From: Takakia lepidozioides
Lineage: Eukaryota; Streptophyta; Takakiopsida; Takakiales; Takakiaceae
NCBI GenBank assembly: GCA_030704615.1
Contig: CM060734.1
Location: 54,888,042 to 54,948,041 of the forward strand
DNA length: 60,000 bases
Reading direction: 5' to 3'
The translations under genes and the position numbers were made by a program. Below the pieces are notes generated by a model. It was not told where the DNA came from and did no database searches. It saw only the letters and a list, made by a program, of their open reading frames with translations. Shown one piece after another: positions 44,522 to 55,629 of the stretch. Within the stretch, counting starts at the first letter, position 1. Each line of letters begins with the position of its first letter.

Positions 44522-44567
44522 AAAGTTTGTTCCTTAGTTAGTTAAGATAGAAGACACATTTGCGGAA

Positions 44568-45576
44568 ATGGTCGCCACATTGCAGAGTCTTCAGCTCCAG
44601 ATGCAAGAACTTCGTGCCTCTACTGCCCAACTACAAACTGATTTGTCTCAAGATCTTGGCAACGCTCTAAACAATTTGTAACAACAAATTTCAGAGGTGA
44701 AGGAGTCGAACAATGGATCTTCAACCTTACGAGTCCCCACTACAACAAATCCTACTACAACGGTTCTTCCAAATCTTCAACAGATTACAAGGGCACCAAA
44801 GATCAGCATGCCCGAAAAATTTGATGGGACGAGATCAAGATTTCGCGGTTTTGTTCAACAAGTACGATTGTTCCTACGACTACATCCACAACACTACCCT
44901 GATGAAGGTATTCAAGTGGGATTTGTGGGCACCCTTCTATCCGGCACTGCCCTATCTTGGTTTGCACCGCTATTAGTGAAAATTCGCATTTACTATACAA
45001 TTTTGAAGCGTTCATGTCCGAATTCACTGCAACGTTTGGAGAGAATGATAGAGAGAGAGTTACAGAGACCAAGATGCGAAATCTTCGACAAGGAGCACGT
45101 CCAGCTTCCGTTTATGCTGCCGAATTTCGACAACTTGCGTATGACCTCGACTGGAATGAGAAGAGTCTCATTAGTCAGTTTCGATGTGGCCTAAAAGATG
45201 ATGTTAAAGATTTGTTGCTGACAATGTCAAATGTGAGTATACTGAGCGAATTCATCACCCAAGTCATTGCATGCGATAATTCGAAAGACGTCAAGAGAAG
45301 CGATCTGGATGGTCGACTACGCACCATGCCGCTGCTACTACGGCACCAAACACAACGATCCATCAGACATCCGGTAATGATCCTATGCAGATTGATGCTG
45401 TCCGATTCAAGCCATTGATGCCACTAGAAAAACAAAGATGGCGCTCGAATGGATTATGCCTTTATTGCGGAGAAGATGATCACATAGCATTAAACTGCCC
45501 CAACAAGAGAAGATTCAAAGCTCGGGGAACAACTCAAGTATTTGATATGAGGAGGTCGGAAAACGAAGATGTCTAG
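44568..45576 (+). pseudogene. gag of gypsy copy A
   Basis: Starts at ATG 44568 with a coiled-coil-like Gln/Leu-rich N-terminus; an in-frame TAA at 44679 replaces a CAA that copy B keeps. The main Gag domain (MPEKFDGTRSRFRGFVQQV, then GTALSWFAPLL, then VYAAEFRQLAYDLDWNE) is spread over two frames with a shift near 44970. The CCHC knuckle CLYCGEDDHIALNC is in a third frame near 45460. It would form the virus-like particle. Inactive. Confidence 0.8.
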
Positions 45577-45599
45577 TCACAGTAGGGACCATGCGGCTG

Positions 45600-45990
45600 G
45601 ACACCCCAAATTCCTCACCAAAAAAAGGTCTATTTCTACCTCCAGACCATGTACCTTGTTTTACAGTTCCAGTAAAGATCAGGATGCAAAATCAAGATAT
45701 CTCCATAGAATCACTTTAGGACTCGGGCGCTTCACCGGATTTTATTGACAAAGACTTTGCAAAGCAATACAATTTAACGCTCGTAAGAAAGAAATTCTCG
45801 GCCCCTGTTGAAGTCATCGATGGACGACCGTTAGCATCAGGAAATATTGACCATGAAACTCAACCCCTTGAAGTGAAGCTTAAAAATCAAGCATCACATA
45901 TTGTTTTCAATGTCATCCAGTCTCCAACAAATCCTGTGATCCTTGGACTTCCCTGGTTTGTACTTCATAATCCTGACATCGACTAGCGAT
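45600..45990 (+). pseudogene. Aspartic protease region of gypsy copy A
   Basis: The active-site motif DSGASPDFID is near 45720, preceded by an in-frame TAG where copy B has Leu. Downstream VILGLPWFVLHNPDID is the ILG-type flap/C-terminal motif of retropepsins. It cleaves the Gag-Pol polyprotein in intact elements. Confidence 0.75.
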
Positions 45991-46067
45991 CACGAAAAAT
46001 TTCGGCAAGACAAAAATACAAAAGTACCAAATGTATTCAACCCCTGTTTCTTGGAGCTAGAGCCTTC

Positions 46068-47460
46068 ATGAGAGCTAGGAAGAAAGACGTGACATTTGCA
46101 CTTTATGCGACTCCGATCAAAACTACAACAGACCAAGATTTCAAGGATATCTTCGAGAAGAAAAATGCAAACATGTTGCCAGAACATCGACCTTATGATT
46201 ATGCAATTGAGTTGCAAGAAGGAGCTCAAACACCATTCGGCCCAATCTACAATTTATCTCAGACAGAGCTGGCTGCTTTACGCGAATACATTGATGAAAA
46301 TTTGTCAAAGAATTTCATTCGACATTCGAAATCACCCGCGGGAGCACCTATCTTATTTGTGAAGAAGAATGACGGATCGTTACGCATGTGTGTGGATTAT
46401 CGTGGGCTCAACAATGTCACTATAAAAAATCGTTACCCATTACCGATGATTTCGGGACTCCTCGAACAACTTGGACGAGCAAATTTTTTCACAAAGATCG
46501 ACTTGAGAGGAGCTTACAACCTTATACGAATAAAAGAAGAAGACGAATGGAAGACTGCTTTTCGCACAAGGTACGGACATTTCGAATATAGTGTTATGCC
46601 TTTCGGTCTTACAAATGCTCCAGCAATTTTTCAACATATGATGAATGACATCTTTCGAGAATTTTTAGATGACTTTGTAGTATCTATTTGGACGACATTT
46701 TGATATTTTCACATAATGCAAAAGAACATGGTCGCCATGTACGTCTTGTCCTTGATAAATTGAGAGACAAAAGACCATATGCCAAGTTGGAAAAATATAT
46801 TTTCCACCAATCTGAAGTCGAATTTTTGGGCTACATTATTTCCGACAAATGAGTCTTTATGGATCAGAAGAAAATACAAACCATCATCGAGTGAATTAAA
46901 CCAACTTCGATCCGATATGTACAATATTTTCTAGGATTTGCAAATTTCTAAAGAATCTTCATCAAAGACTACTCCAAAATTGTTGCACCATTGACACGAC
47001 TCACAGGGAAGGACAAATTTGTATGGGACGAGAAGGCTAACCAAACATTTGAAAAGCTGAAGCATGCATTCACAACGGCTCTAATACTGGTACATGCAGA
47101 CCCATCTAAACCATTTTTTTTTTGAAGCAGATGCATCGAACTTTGCACTTGGCGCGGTACTCTCTTAATACGGTATAGATAGCCGACTTCCACCCTGTTG
47201 GTTTTCGTTCTCGCAAATTTTCCGCTGCGGAGATCAATTATGAAATCCATGACAAAGAACTTCTAGCGATTATTGATGCTTTTGAGGAGTGACGCCATCT
47301 ATTGGAAGGAGCTAAACATCATGTCATAATCTATATACCGATCACAAAAACCTCGAGTATTTTATGAGTGCTCGTGTTTTGAATAGACGTCAAGCGAGAT
47401 GGAGTGTGTCATTAGCAAGGTTTGATTTTGTTATTACTTACCGTCCCGGACATCTTCAAT
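46068..47460 (+). pseudogene. Reverse transcriptase and RNase H of gypsy copy A
   Basis: 46068-46690 encodes the RT fingers and palm ([49 protein letters not shown]). The catalytic YLDDILIF is present in the DNA at about 46683 but is displaced by a one-base frameshift. The RT thumb continues to about 46990 with stops. RNase H follows (FEADAS near 47122, [11 protein letters not shown] near 47237, [10 protein letters not shown] near 47340, RPGHLQ near 47450), with several TAA, TAG and TGA codons. Confidence 0.82.
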
Positions 47461-47739
47461 AAAAACCATATGCTCTTTCTTGATGATCGTATCTTGCGCC
47501 AAAAGAAGGGGATGCAGCTTTTGACCAACAGAAATCCATCATTTTGAAACCAGCAAATCTCCAAGTGAATATGCTATCAATGTCCACCTATGACGATGTA
47601 CAGATCATAAATGAGATCTAGGAAGCACTGAAGAGCGACCAATTTGCCACGACACTACGAAGTCAACTAAATCGACCTCGAAACAATCCACATGTTACAA
47701 ATGACTTCGAATTCAAAGATGACTTATTTTATTTCAAGG

Positions 47740-49048
47740 GACTTCTCTATGTACCTCCAGGACCTATACGACTTCAAATTATTCAAACATGTCATGATAT
47801 TCCAGTTGTAGGACATTTCGGCTTCAACAAAACCATAGAATTGATATCCATGGACTATTGGTGGCCATAGATGTGGAAACTCGTGACAGAATTTATAAAA
47901 TCTTGCGACACGTGTGCTAGAGCGAAGAGACCACGACATCGACCTTACGGCCTTCTTCAACCATTACCCATTCCCAATGGTCCAAGGTCGTCCGTGTCTA
48001 TGGACTTTATTACGGACCTTCCAATTTCCAAGACCACCGATTCAATCCTTGTTATTGTAGATCGTTTTACGAAGATGACATATTTCATTCCATGTAATAA
48101 GACGGTTACCGGCGAGGAAACCGCAAGACTCTTCCTCAAATATATCTACCACATTCATGGACTCCCGAAGGACATCGTATTTGATCAAGGACCACAGTTC
48201 ACATCAAATTTCTGGAGGGGATTATTTCACATATTGGATACTAAGATCAACTTCTCTACAACTAATCATCCACAAACTGATGGTTAAACCGAACGTAGAT
48301 TTTGGAACAGTATCTTCGCTGTACGATAAATTATCACCAAGATAATTAGACGGACCTTCTGTCATTGGTTGAGTTTGCCTACAACAACACTATACATTCT
48401 TCGACCAAACAAACTCCATTTTTCTCCAATTATAGTCATCATCCTCGAGCAAACCCTTTCCACATAAAGACTGTTGAAAACCCTGCTGCAGAAAACCTTG
48501 CTATTCATCTTGCTATGATTCACAAGGAGCTTATATTCCACCTCGCAGAAGCTCAAAAATAATACAAAGACTATGCAGATCAACGTCGCCAACTCCAACC
48601 CCAATTCAAGGTCGGAGATCGTGTGTGGCTTCTTCGACGGGACATACAAACCTTGCGACCATCAAGGAAGTTGTATTATCAACGCCTGGGACCATTCAAA
48701 ATTATTCGACAAATAAATCCGGTCAGTTTTCGGCTTGAACTCCCACAAAGTATGCGCATCCATCCAGTCTTTCATGTTTTATTATTGGAGTTGTATCATC
48801 CATCGAATATTCCAGGGAGAGTCTCCGTACCACCTCCACCAATCGAAGTCAATCAGGAAATTGAGTATGAAGTCGACGAAGTCTTAGATTCTCGCATCAA
48901 GTATAAACGTCTTGAGTATTTCGTACATTGGAAAGGCTACGACATCAGTGAACGAACGTGGGAACCTTCATCCAACCTCGCCAATGCGTCTGACAAAGTC
49001 CAAGAGTTTCATCAACGATATCCAGCTAAGCCCCAAGTTGCATGTTAA
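47740..49048 (+). pseudogene. Integrase and chromodomain of gypsy copy A
   Basis: The HHCC zinc-binding part spans about 47790-47930 (CHDIPVVGHFG and CDTCARAK). The DDE core has Asp in SMDFITDLP (about 48000), Asp in VFDQGPQF (48185) and Glu in TERRF (48290), just after a TAA where Gln is expected. The GPF/Y-like region YYQRLGPFKIIRQINPVSF (48680) is followed by a chromodomain at 48865-49030: VDEVLDSR, LEYFVHWKGYD and ERTWEPSSNL carry the aromatic cage-type residues that read methylated histone tails in this family. It ends at TAA 49046-49048. Confidence 0.85.
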
Positions 49049-49583
49049 TAAGACGTTATAATGATGATGTCAGCCAAGTTAGCTTCAAGGTGAAGACTTC
49101 ACATTCAATGTAGTTGATACACGCTAAGGAGGGAGGAGCACCACACATCAGTATATATAGCTACACTTCCAGCACTCTTGCATTTTGTATTGACAGTATA
49201 GAGTCACAGGAACCAGATACATTGGAGTTGTCACTTACCCAGCTACCAGATCAGCCGTTCCGACTCTCACGACCTTCAACATCACGCCGACGCTCTCGAG
49301 ACGATAGGCCACCAATGCAACGCGTACTTCCTTGTCTGGACCCCGTACGACAGCAAGTGGAGCCTACTTGAAGTTTGATAATTAATTCTGTTGGAGGTTG
49401 AGGTTTCGGACGCAGAGGGCAACGAAATCATGTTTGAAGGCAGCTTCGAGAATCAGAATGCTCAAATCACTGCGTGGTCCCAGTTCACGGTGTTGGACAC
49501 TATCGATGGTTATATGGACCTATAAATCATTTGAGTCAAGAACGAAGAGTCAAATACTTGGCAAGTACCATCAGGGTTGCACA
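49049..49583 (+). pseudogene. Copy A of the extra ORF and its leader
   Basis: After a spacer with a TATA-like box (agtatatatag near 49152) begins the same ORF found intact in copy B at 53058. Here it starts near 49198, has a stop after about 58 residues (TGA near 49370) and is truncated at 49583. Confidence 0.65.
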
Positions 49584-50830
49584 CGTCAGTGACGTCACGT
49601 CACGTCGGACCTGACGCTGACGCGACCAACATCACGTCAGTTTTGCCGAAAAATCAGTAAAACATGAGTTAGGTGAAAAATATGTTATGTCATGGTTTTG
49701 TTTGTGATTAGTTAGAAATAGTTATTTCTAGCTAATTATGACATTATACATTTATATTTGTATTTTGTTGGCATTGGGACTTCATTTGGTTCCATGTGTC
49801 AAAGTGAGATGACGAACCTCATTTGGGACGTGAAGAGGTTATCTCCACGTGAGACGTAGGCAGACTCGTCTTCTTCTAGTCGAGCCTCCCGAGGCTTCTC
49901 TCGCTGCCATAACTCTAGTTCTTGAGATGGAAAGTGGGTGAGGTCTGTATGGTGGAGTCCTTTAGCAAATGTGCCATTGGCTTGACTTATATAACGTGAT
50001 AGAGTGGTTTCTCCTCTTTTCACCATTTCCGTATCACTAGAAGAAGACCTGCTTACATCTATGAGTGTAAGGTGTTAGCATAGTTAGCACTTGTGTGTGG
50101 AAGAGAGCTTGGTAGATAGCTCTTAAGTTACAAGGTGTTGCAAGGTTTGCAAGAGGAAAGTCTTGTGGTGTTTATGTACAAGAGAAGGTCTTCAAGGAGA
50201 GCCCCATTGAAAAGTTTGAGAGCTTGTGAAGAAGCTCTTGTTGTGCAAGTGTTGCAAGATTTGAGGAGTTCAAGAAGAGCTCGGGTGTTAAGGAAGCAAG
50301 CGGTGCATGTGTGGAGTATGGTTTCAGCTTGTGGGAGTCTTCAACTTCAAGCTTAGGAGAGCTATGAGTGGAGGTAGACATCTGATTTCTCTTTGGGGCA
50401 GAATAGTGTATTTGTAGAGCATGCTTTGAGTTGGAGTTTCAATCCCAAGCTTGGGAATAACATGTCTATGGAAGTGGCAAGTGCAGGGCTGGATTATGAG
50501 CTCTAAGAGGAAGGAAGTACTATGAGTGCATGCAATGGCTAGAAGAGGGTATGCCATAGAAAGCTCAATAGCTTATTCTATGTTTATTTCAATAAGTTTA
50601 ATAGAGAAAAAGAGCTTGTTGTGTGGCAAATAACTTGCTCAGGGGGTTAGAGGCACTCTTGGTGGTCTATTTGATGCTCAAGAAACCAAGAACAACACCT
50701 CTGGTTGCTCTATAGAAGCCATAGCTTGTTGCAGCAATCGTAGAGGCAAAGCGGCGCAAACCCTAGCTTGGGAACGTGTGGGAACGCTTGGGAACTCCTG
50801 GGAACTCCTTGGGAACTCGTGGGAATAGAT
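49584..50830. other. Unassigned sequence between gypsy copies A and B
   Basis: Starts with repeated TGACGTCA/CACGTCAG units (49588-49640). The rest is rich in short direct repeats of AGAGCTTG and TTGCAAG type (50100-50300) and ends with several GGGAACTC units (50770-50820). No gene or LTR pair is identified; it could be a piece of another retroelement. Confidence 0.4.
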
Positions 50831-50971
50831 GGGAGCTACATGTCAATAAGACGTCACAACGATGATGTTAGTCAAGTTAGCTTCAAGGTGAAGACTCCAC
50901 ATTCAATGTACCTGATACATGCTAATGAGGGAGGAGCACCACACATCAGTATATGTAGGTACACTTCTATT

Positions 50972-52982
50972 CGTCTCTTTCTTTTATTCGTACAAGGTTG
51001 TAAGCTCCTCTCAAGTCGATCTTTGTGAAAAAATTTGCTCGTCCAAGTTGTTCGAGGAGTCCGGAAATCAGCGGTAGTGGGTAACGATTTATTATAGTGA
51101 CTTTGTTGAGCCCACGATAGTCCACACACATGCGTAACGATCCGTCCTTCTTCTTCACAAATAAAATAGGTGCTCCCGTGGGTGATTTCGAATGTTGAAT
51201 GAAATTCTTTGACAAATTTTCATCAATGTATTCGCGTAAAGCAGCCAGCTCCGTCTGAGATAAATTGTAGATCGGGCCGAATGGTGGTTGAGCTCTTTCT
51301 TGCAACTCAATTGCACAATCATAAGGTCGATGTTTTGACAACATGTCTGCATTTTTCTTCTCCAAGACATCCTTCAAATCTTGATATTGAGTGGGTAATG
51401 TCGAAGTACCTTGGTCTGTTGTGGTTTTGATCGGAGTCGCATAAAGTGCAAATGTCGCGTCTTTCTTTGTAGCTCTCATGAAGGCTCTAGCTCCAAGAAA
51501 CAGGGGTTGAATACCATTGGTACTTTTGTATTTTTGTCTTGCCGAAATTTTTCGTGATCGCTAGTCGATGTCAGGATTATGAAGTACAAACCAGGGAAGT
51601 CTAAGGATCACATGAGTCCTTGGAGACTGGAGGACATTGAAAACAATCTGTGATGCTTGATTTTTAAGCTTCACTTCAAGGGGTCGAGTTTCATGGTCAA
51701 CATTTCCTAATGCTAACGGCCGTCCATCGATGACTTCAACAGGGGCCGAGAATTTCTTTCTTATGAGCGTTAAATTGTGTTGCTTCGCAAAGTCTTTGTC
51801 AATAAAACACGCTTAAGCGCCCGAGTCCAAAAGTGCTTCTACGGAGATATCTCGATTTTGCATCCTGATCTTTACTGGAACTGTGAAACAAGATACATGG
51901 TCTGGAGGTACAAAGAGACCTTTTTTTGGTGAGGAATTTGGGGTGTCCAGCCGCATGGTCCCTACTGTGACTGGACATCTTCGTTTTCCGACCTCCTCGT
52001 ATCGAACACTTGAGTGGTGTCTCGAGCTTTGAATCTTCTCTTGTTGGGGCAGTTTAATGCCATGTTATCATTTTCTCCGCAATAAAGGCATAATCCATTT
52101 GAGCGTCGTCTTTGTTTTTCATGTGGCGTCAATGGCTTGAATCGGACAACATCAATCTGCATATGATCGTTACCGGATGTATGATGGATCGTTGTATTTG
52201 GTGCCGTAGTAGCAACGGCATGGTGCGTTGTCGACCATCCAGATCGCTTCTCTTGACGTCTTTCGAATTATCGCATGCAATGACTTGGGTGATGAATTTG
52301 CTCAGTGTACTCACGTTTGGCATTGTCAGCAACAAATCTTTAACATCATCTTTTAGGCCACATCGAAACTGACTAATGAGACTCTTCTCATTCCAGTCAA
52401 GGTCACACGCAAGTTGTCGAAATTCGGCAGCATAAACGGAAGCTGGACGTGCTCCTTGTCGAAGATTTCGCATCTTTGTCTCTGCAACTCTCTCTCTATC
52501 ATTCTCTCCAAACGTTGCAGTGAACTCGGACATGAATGTTTCAAAATTGTGTAGTAAATGCGAATTTTTCTCTAATAGCGGTGTAAACCAAGATAGGGCA
52601 GTGCTTGATAGAAGGGTGCCCACGAATCTCACTTGAATACCTTCATCAGAATAGCGTTGTGGATGTAGTCGTAGGAACAATCGTACTTGTTGAACAAAAC
52701 CGCGAAATCTGATCTCGTCCCATCAAATTTCTCGGGCATGCTGATATTTGGTTCCCTTGTAATTTATTGAAGATTTGGAGGAACCGTTGTAGTAGGATTT
52801 GTTGTAGTAGGGACTCATAAGGTTGAAGATCCATTGTTCGACTCCTTCAACTCTAAAATTTGTTGTTGCAAATTGTTGAGAGCATTGCCAAGGTCTTGAG
52901 ACTGATCAGGTTGTAGTTGGGCAGTAGGCACAAAGTTTTTATATCTAGAGCTGAAGACTCTGCAATGTGGCGACCATTTCCG
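50972..52982 (-). pseudogene. Inverted gag-protease-RT fragment of copy B
   Basis: Minus strand, from gag to RT: gag frames 52834-52129, CCHC region 52162-51962 (CLYCGENDNMALNC, knuckle His replaced by Asn), protease DSGA near 51815, and RT 51479-50967 ending abruptly at KERDE where copy A continues EDEWKTAF. This RT frame retains 26 residues, including [11 protein letters not shown], that copy A lost. Its relation to copy A shows which stops in A are secondary. Confidence 0.8.
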
Positions 52983-53057
52983 CTAAGAAGGGAGTAGCAC
53001 CACACATTAGTATATATAGGTACACTTCCAGCACTCTTGCATCTTGTATTGGCAGTA

Positions 53058-53458
53058 TGGAGTCACAGGAACCAGATACATTGGAGTTGTCTTTTACCCA
53101 GCTACCAGATCAGCCGTTCCGACTCTCACGACTTTCAACATCACGCCGACATTCTCGAGACGATGGGCCACCAATGCGACGTGTACTTCCTCGTCTGAAC
53201 CCCGTACGACGGCAAGTGGATCCTACTCGAAGTCTGATAATTATGTTGGAGGTTGAGGCTTCGGACCCAGAGGGCAACGAAATCATGTTTGAAGGCAGCT
53301 TCGAAAATCAGAATGCTCAAATCACTGCATGGACCCAAGTTCAAGGTGTTGGACACTATCGATGGTTGCACGGACCTATAAATCATTTGAGTCAAGAACG
53401 AAGAGCCGAATTTTTGGCAAGTACCATTCGCCGGATTTTGGATTTTCTCCAACTCTAA
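53058..53458 (+). CDS. Extra ORF downstream of pol in the gypsy family
   Basis: The open frame from ATG 53058 (MESQEPDTLELSF) to the stop at 53456-53458 encodes about 133 residues. The first half is Arg/Ser/Pro-rich and basic (RHSRDDGPPMRRVLPRLNP). The second half is compositionally ordered (EVEASDPEGNEIMFEGSFE, then WTQVQGVGHYRWLHGPINH, then EFLASTIRRILDFLQL). A TATA-like box (tatatatagg, about 53009-53018) precedes it by about 45 bp, so it may have its own transcript. It lies between the chromodomain and the polypurine tract, where extra or env-like genes occur in some LTR elements, but there is no signal peptide or membrane segment. The same ORF is present, damaged, in copy A. No known family is recognised. 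Confidence 0.6.
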
Positions 53459-53496
53459 GCAAGTCCAAGATTTTACCGCTCCTCGAGGAACTCGGC

Positions 53497-53513
53497 ACTA
53501 GAGGAGGGGGTGA
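53497..53513 (+). promoter_or_regulatory. Polypurine tract before the 3' LTR
   Basis: GAGGAGGGGGTGA lies immediately before LTR start TGTCACGG at 53514, the expected plus-strand priming site. Confidence 0.65.
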
Positions 53514-54108
53514 TGTCACGGACATAGCCCATAAGAACTTACCAGAAGTAAATACCAGAAGTTACCAAGTTACCATGTTACCATGACTTACCGAGATTTA
53601 TCATGATCTACCACGATTTACCATTACTTACCAAGTTACCGGGCGTTTACCAAATTACCAAGAGTAACTTGGGAAACTACTTAGGAAGCTTCCTTTGGAG
53701 GAAACTTCTCCATCAAGATACCTCCCTTGTTTAAGGAAGCTTCTCCATCAAGAAACCTTTGTTTAATCTTGGAAACTTCTCCAGCAAGAAACCTTCTTAG
53801 TAGCCAGTATATATAGGAGGCGAGACTGGACACTCTTCAGTCTCGCCAACACCAGTTCAAGCTACTCTTGTTTCCAGTTCCCAGTACTCTAGCCCAGTTT
53901 CCAGTATCTGGTACTCCAGTCCAGTTTCCAGCATTTCAATATTCAAGTCGTGTTCCCATATCTTGTACTCTTGTTCATTGTTATAAAGATTGTCTTGATT
54001 CATATTTACTCATCGTGCATTCGGCCACGCCGACCTTGACTTCTTGTCTAGCCTTGTACCTCTAGCCTTATCTCTTGTTTGTGTTCAGTCATGTTCTCGT
54101 CCTTGACA
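53514..54108 (+). repeat. 3' LTR of gypsy copy B
   Basis: 595 bp, TGTCACGGACATAG to GTCCTTGACA, with 5-bp inverted ends TGTCA/TGACA. TATA box at 53808-53815; perfect 10-bp inverted repeat GGCGAGACTG...CAGTCTCGCC around it; AGTCTCGCCAA at 53839-53849. A TTACC-rich region forms the 5' part. Confidence 0.88.
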
Positions 54109-55395
54109 TGTGAGAGGAAGAAGACGTACGCACGTGGAAAAGTGCCGATGGAAACCACCGGACGGGTCTTGTTCCGCGGTGGTGCATGGAAAGGGGTTTG
54201 AGTGGATGAGACCCGTGGTCAAACCCATTTTTGGATGACGTCATGGAACGAGAACGGGTTTACATTGAAAGTAACTCTTAGGGCCTCGTGGGATGCCAGA
54301 ATCGGCAGACCGCGGCCCGCTCTCTAGTACATAACAGAGCTTTTCAGCGATGTTCATCCATGTTTTATAAAAAGTCGTCAATCCAAATTGTCAAAAGAAA
54401 TTCATGCCATATGGATGGCTGGCTACTAGTTTACTCAGACGTATCAGGAGCTGACACGTAGACAAATGACGGCAAAAGCTCAGTTAGGAAGAGCATGCGA
54501 AGGCAAGGTTGTATAGAGACTAAATTTGGGAGCTGAATGGGAACCCATAGGAACTGCATTGGAGTGGCGTGCGCGAGGGTAAGTGAGTTATATGTTTGAG
54601 TTATATGTTTTCAACATACATGAGTTCTATGTTTTCCAAATAGAATTAAACCATTGGCGGATATAGAGAAACGGTGCATTTACAGGGTTTTTGTGCCTTT
54701 CTGTCCCTAAACCCAAGACCCTAATGCGGAATAGGCACCCATAATGTATATCTACAAGCTCCAAGTTTCAAATATCTACAGTTTTGGTATCCTACAAAAA
54801 AAGAGCACATTAGGAAAAAACAAAGTCACAATAACCAACACCATCCAAAATACACAAATACCAAACAATAGTTAAACATTTTAATATAATGAGGCAAACA
54901 ACTGGTTCCGTAAACGAAATAAATCAAGGTATCGAGTTTCGCTGGCGAAATAACAAATTTTGCTAGCAAAATATTGGATTTCGTCTGCGAAATTTCCCGG
55001 TATCGCTGCGTAGGTCATTATCTTATGGTTTTGTGGGCGAAACAAAATATGTTGTGTTTGGTTTTACATATAAAAGACAACATGAGATTGTTTTATTTCA
55101 CTAATGAATTGTTATGTGCTTGTGCGTACAGAAAAATGAACAACGGAAATAGGGTTCCCGTCCATATTCATGACTCATTTTGTGCCTATTTCTCCCGTGT
55201 CTACTTCTCTTCGTGTGGTTTGTGCTCACGTAAGCACAAGTCTGCTCGTGAGCAGAAATTGCATATTTTAGTTTTGCTATCGCATCTTTTCAAGAATATT
55301 CTAGGAATTTTTGGTATATCCTCTTCTGCTCACGTGAGCCTGCTCACATGCTATCCAACCTCTAAATATGTTTGTATTTTTCCAATTTTTATCTT
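54109..55395. other. Unassigned spacer between copies B and C
   Basis: No domain is recognised. The frame at 54974-55414 runs into minus-strand gypsy sequence at its end and is not convincing. There are short direct repeats such as gagttatatgtttt near 54590-54630. Confidence 0.4.
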
Positions 55396-55629
55396 GGGAA
55401 TGGGTAATGGTTGAAGAAGGCCGTAAGGTCAATGTCGTGGTCCCTTCGCTCTAGCACACATGTCGCAAGAGTTTATAAATTCTTTCACGAGTTTCCACAT
55501 CTGCGACCACCAATAGTCCCTGGATATCAATCCCATTGTTTTGTTGAAGCTAAAATGTCTTGCAGTCGGAATATCATGACATGTTTGAAGAATTCGAAGT
55601 CGTGTAGGTCCTGGAGGTATATAGAGAAG

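Larger units (their letters stand above)
44041..49583 (+). mobile_element. Ty3/gypsy chromovirus copy A (3'-truncated)
   Basis: In order: 5' LTR, primer-binding site, gag, protease, reverse transcriptase, RNase H, integrase, chromodomain, then the start of an extra ORF. Similarity to copy B stops at about 49583 (aagtaccatc), before the end of the extra ORF, the polypurine tract and the 3' LTR. Numerous stops are present. The chromodomain and RT style resemble the Tcn1-like/fungal-type chromoviruses reported from mosses and lycophytes; that placement is from memory of the family and not computed. Confidence 0.85.
50831..54108 (+). mobile_element. Ty3/gypsy copy B with an internal inverted gag-RT segment
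   Basis: 50831-50971 is in plus orientation and matches 49043-49170 of copy A (the spacer after the chromodomain). 50972-52982 is inverted and carries leader, gag, protease and the N-terminal half of RT. 52983-53513 returns to plus with the spacer, extra ORF and polypurine tract, followed by the 3' LTR. About 45-50 bp of spacer (around gggaggagcaccacacatca) flanks the inverted piece on both sides. The 5' LTR and pol 3' half are absent. Confidence 0.8.

Noticed and set aside
49584-50830. Solo LTR between gypsy copies A and B
   Set aside because: No matching second copy and no clear TG...CA ends with target duplication could be found in the window.
53058-53458. Envelope gene
   Set aside because: Position fits an env-like gene, but there is no signal peptide, no transmembrane segment and no Cys pattern.
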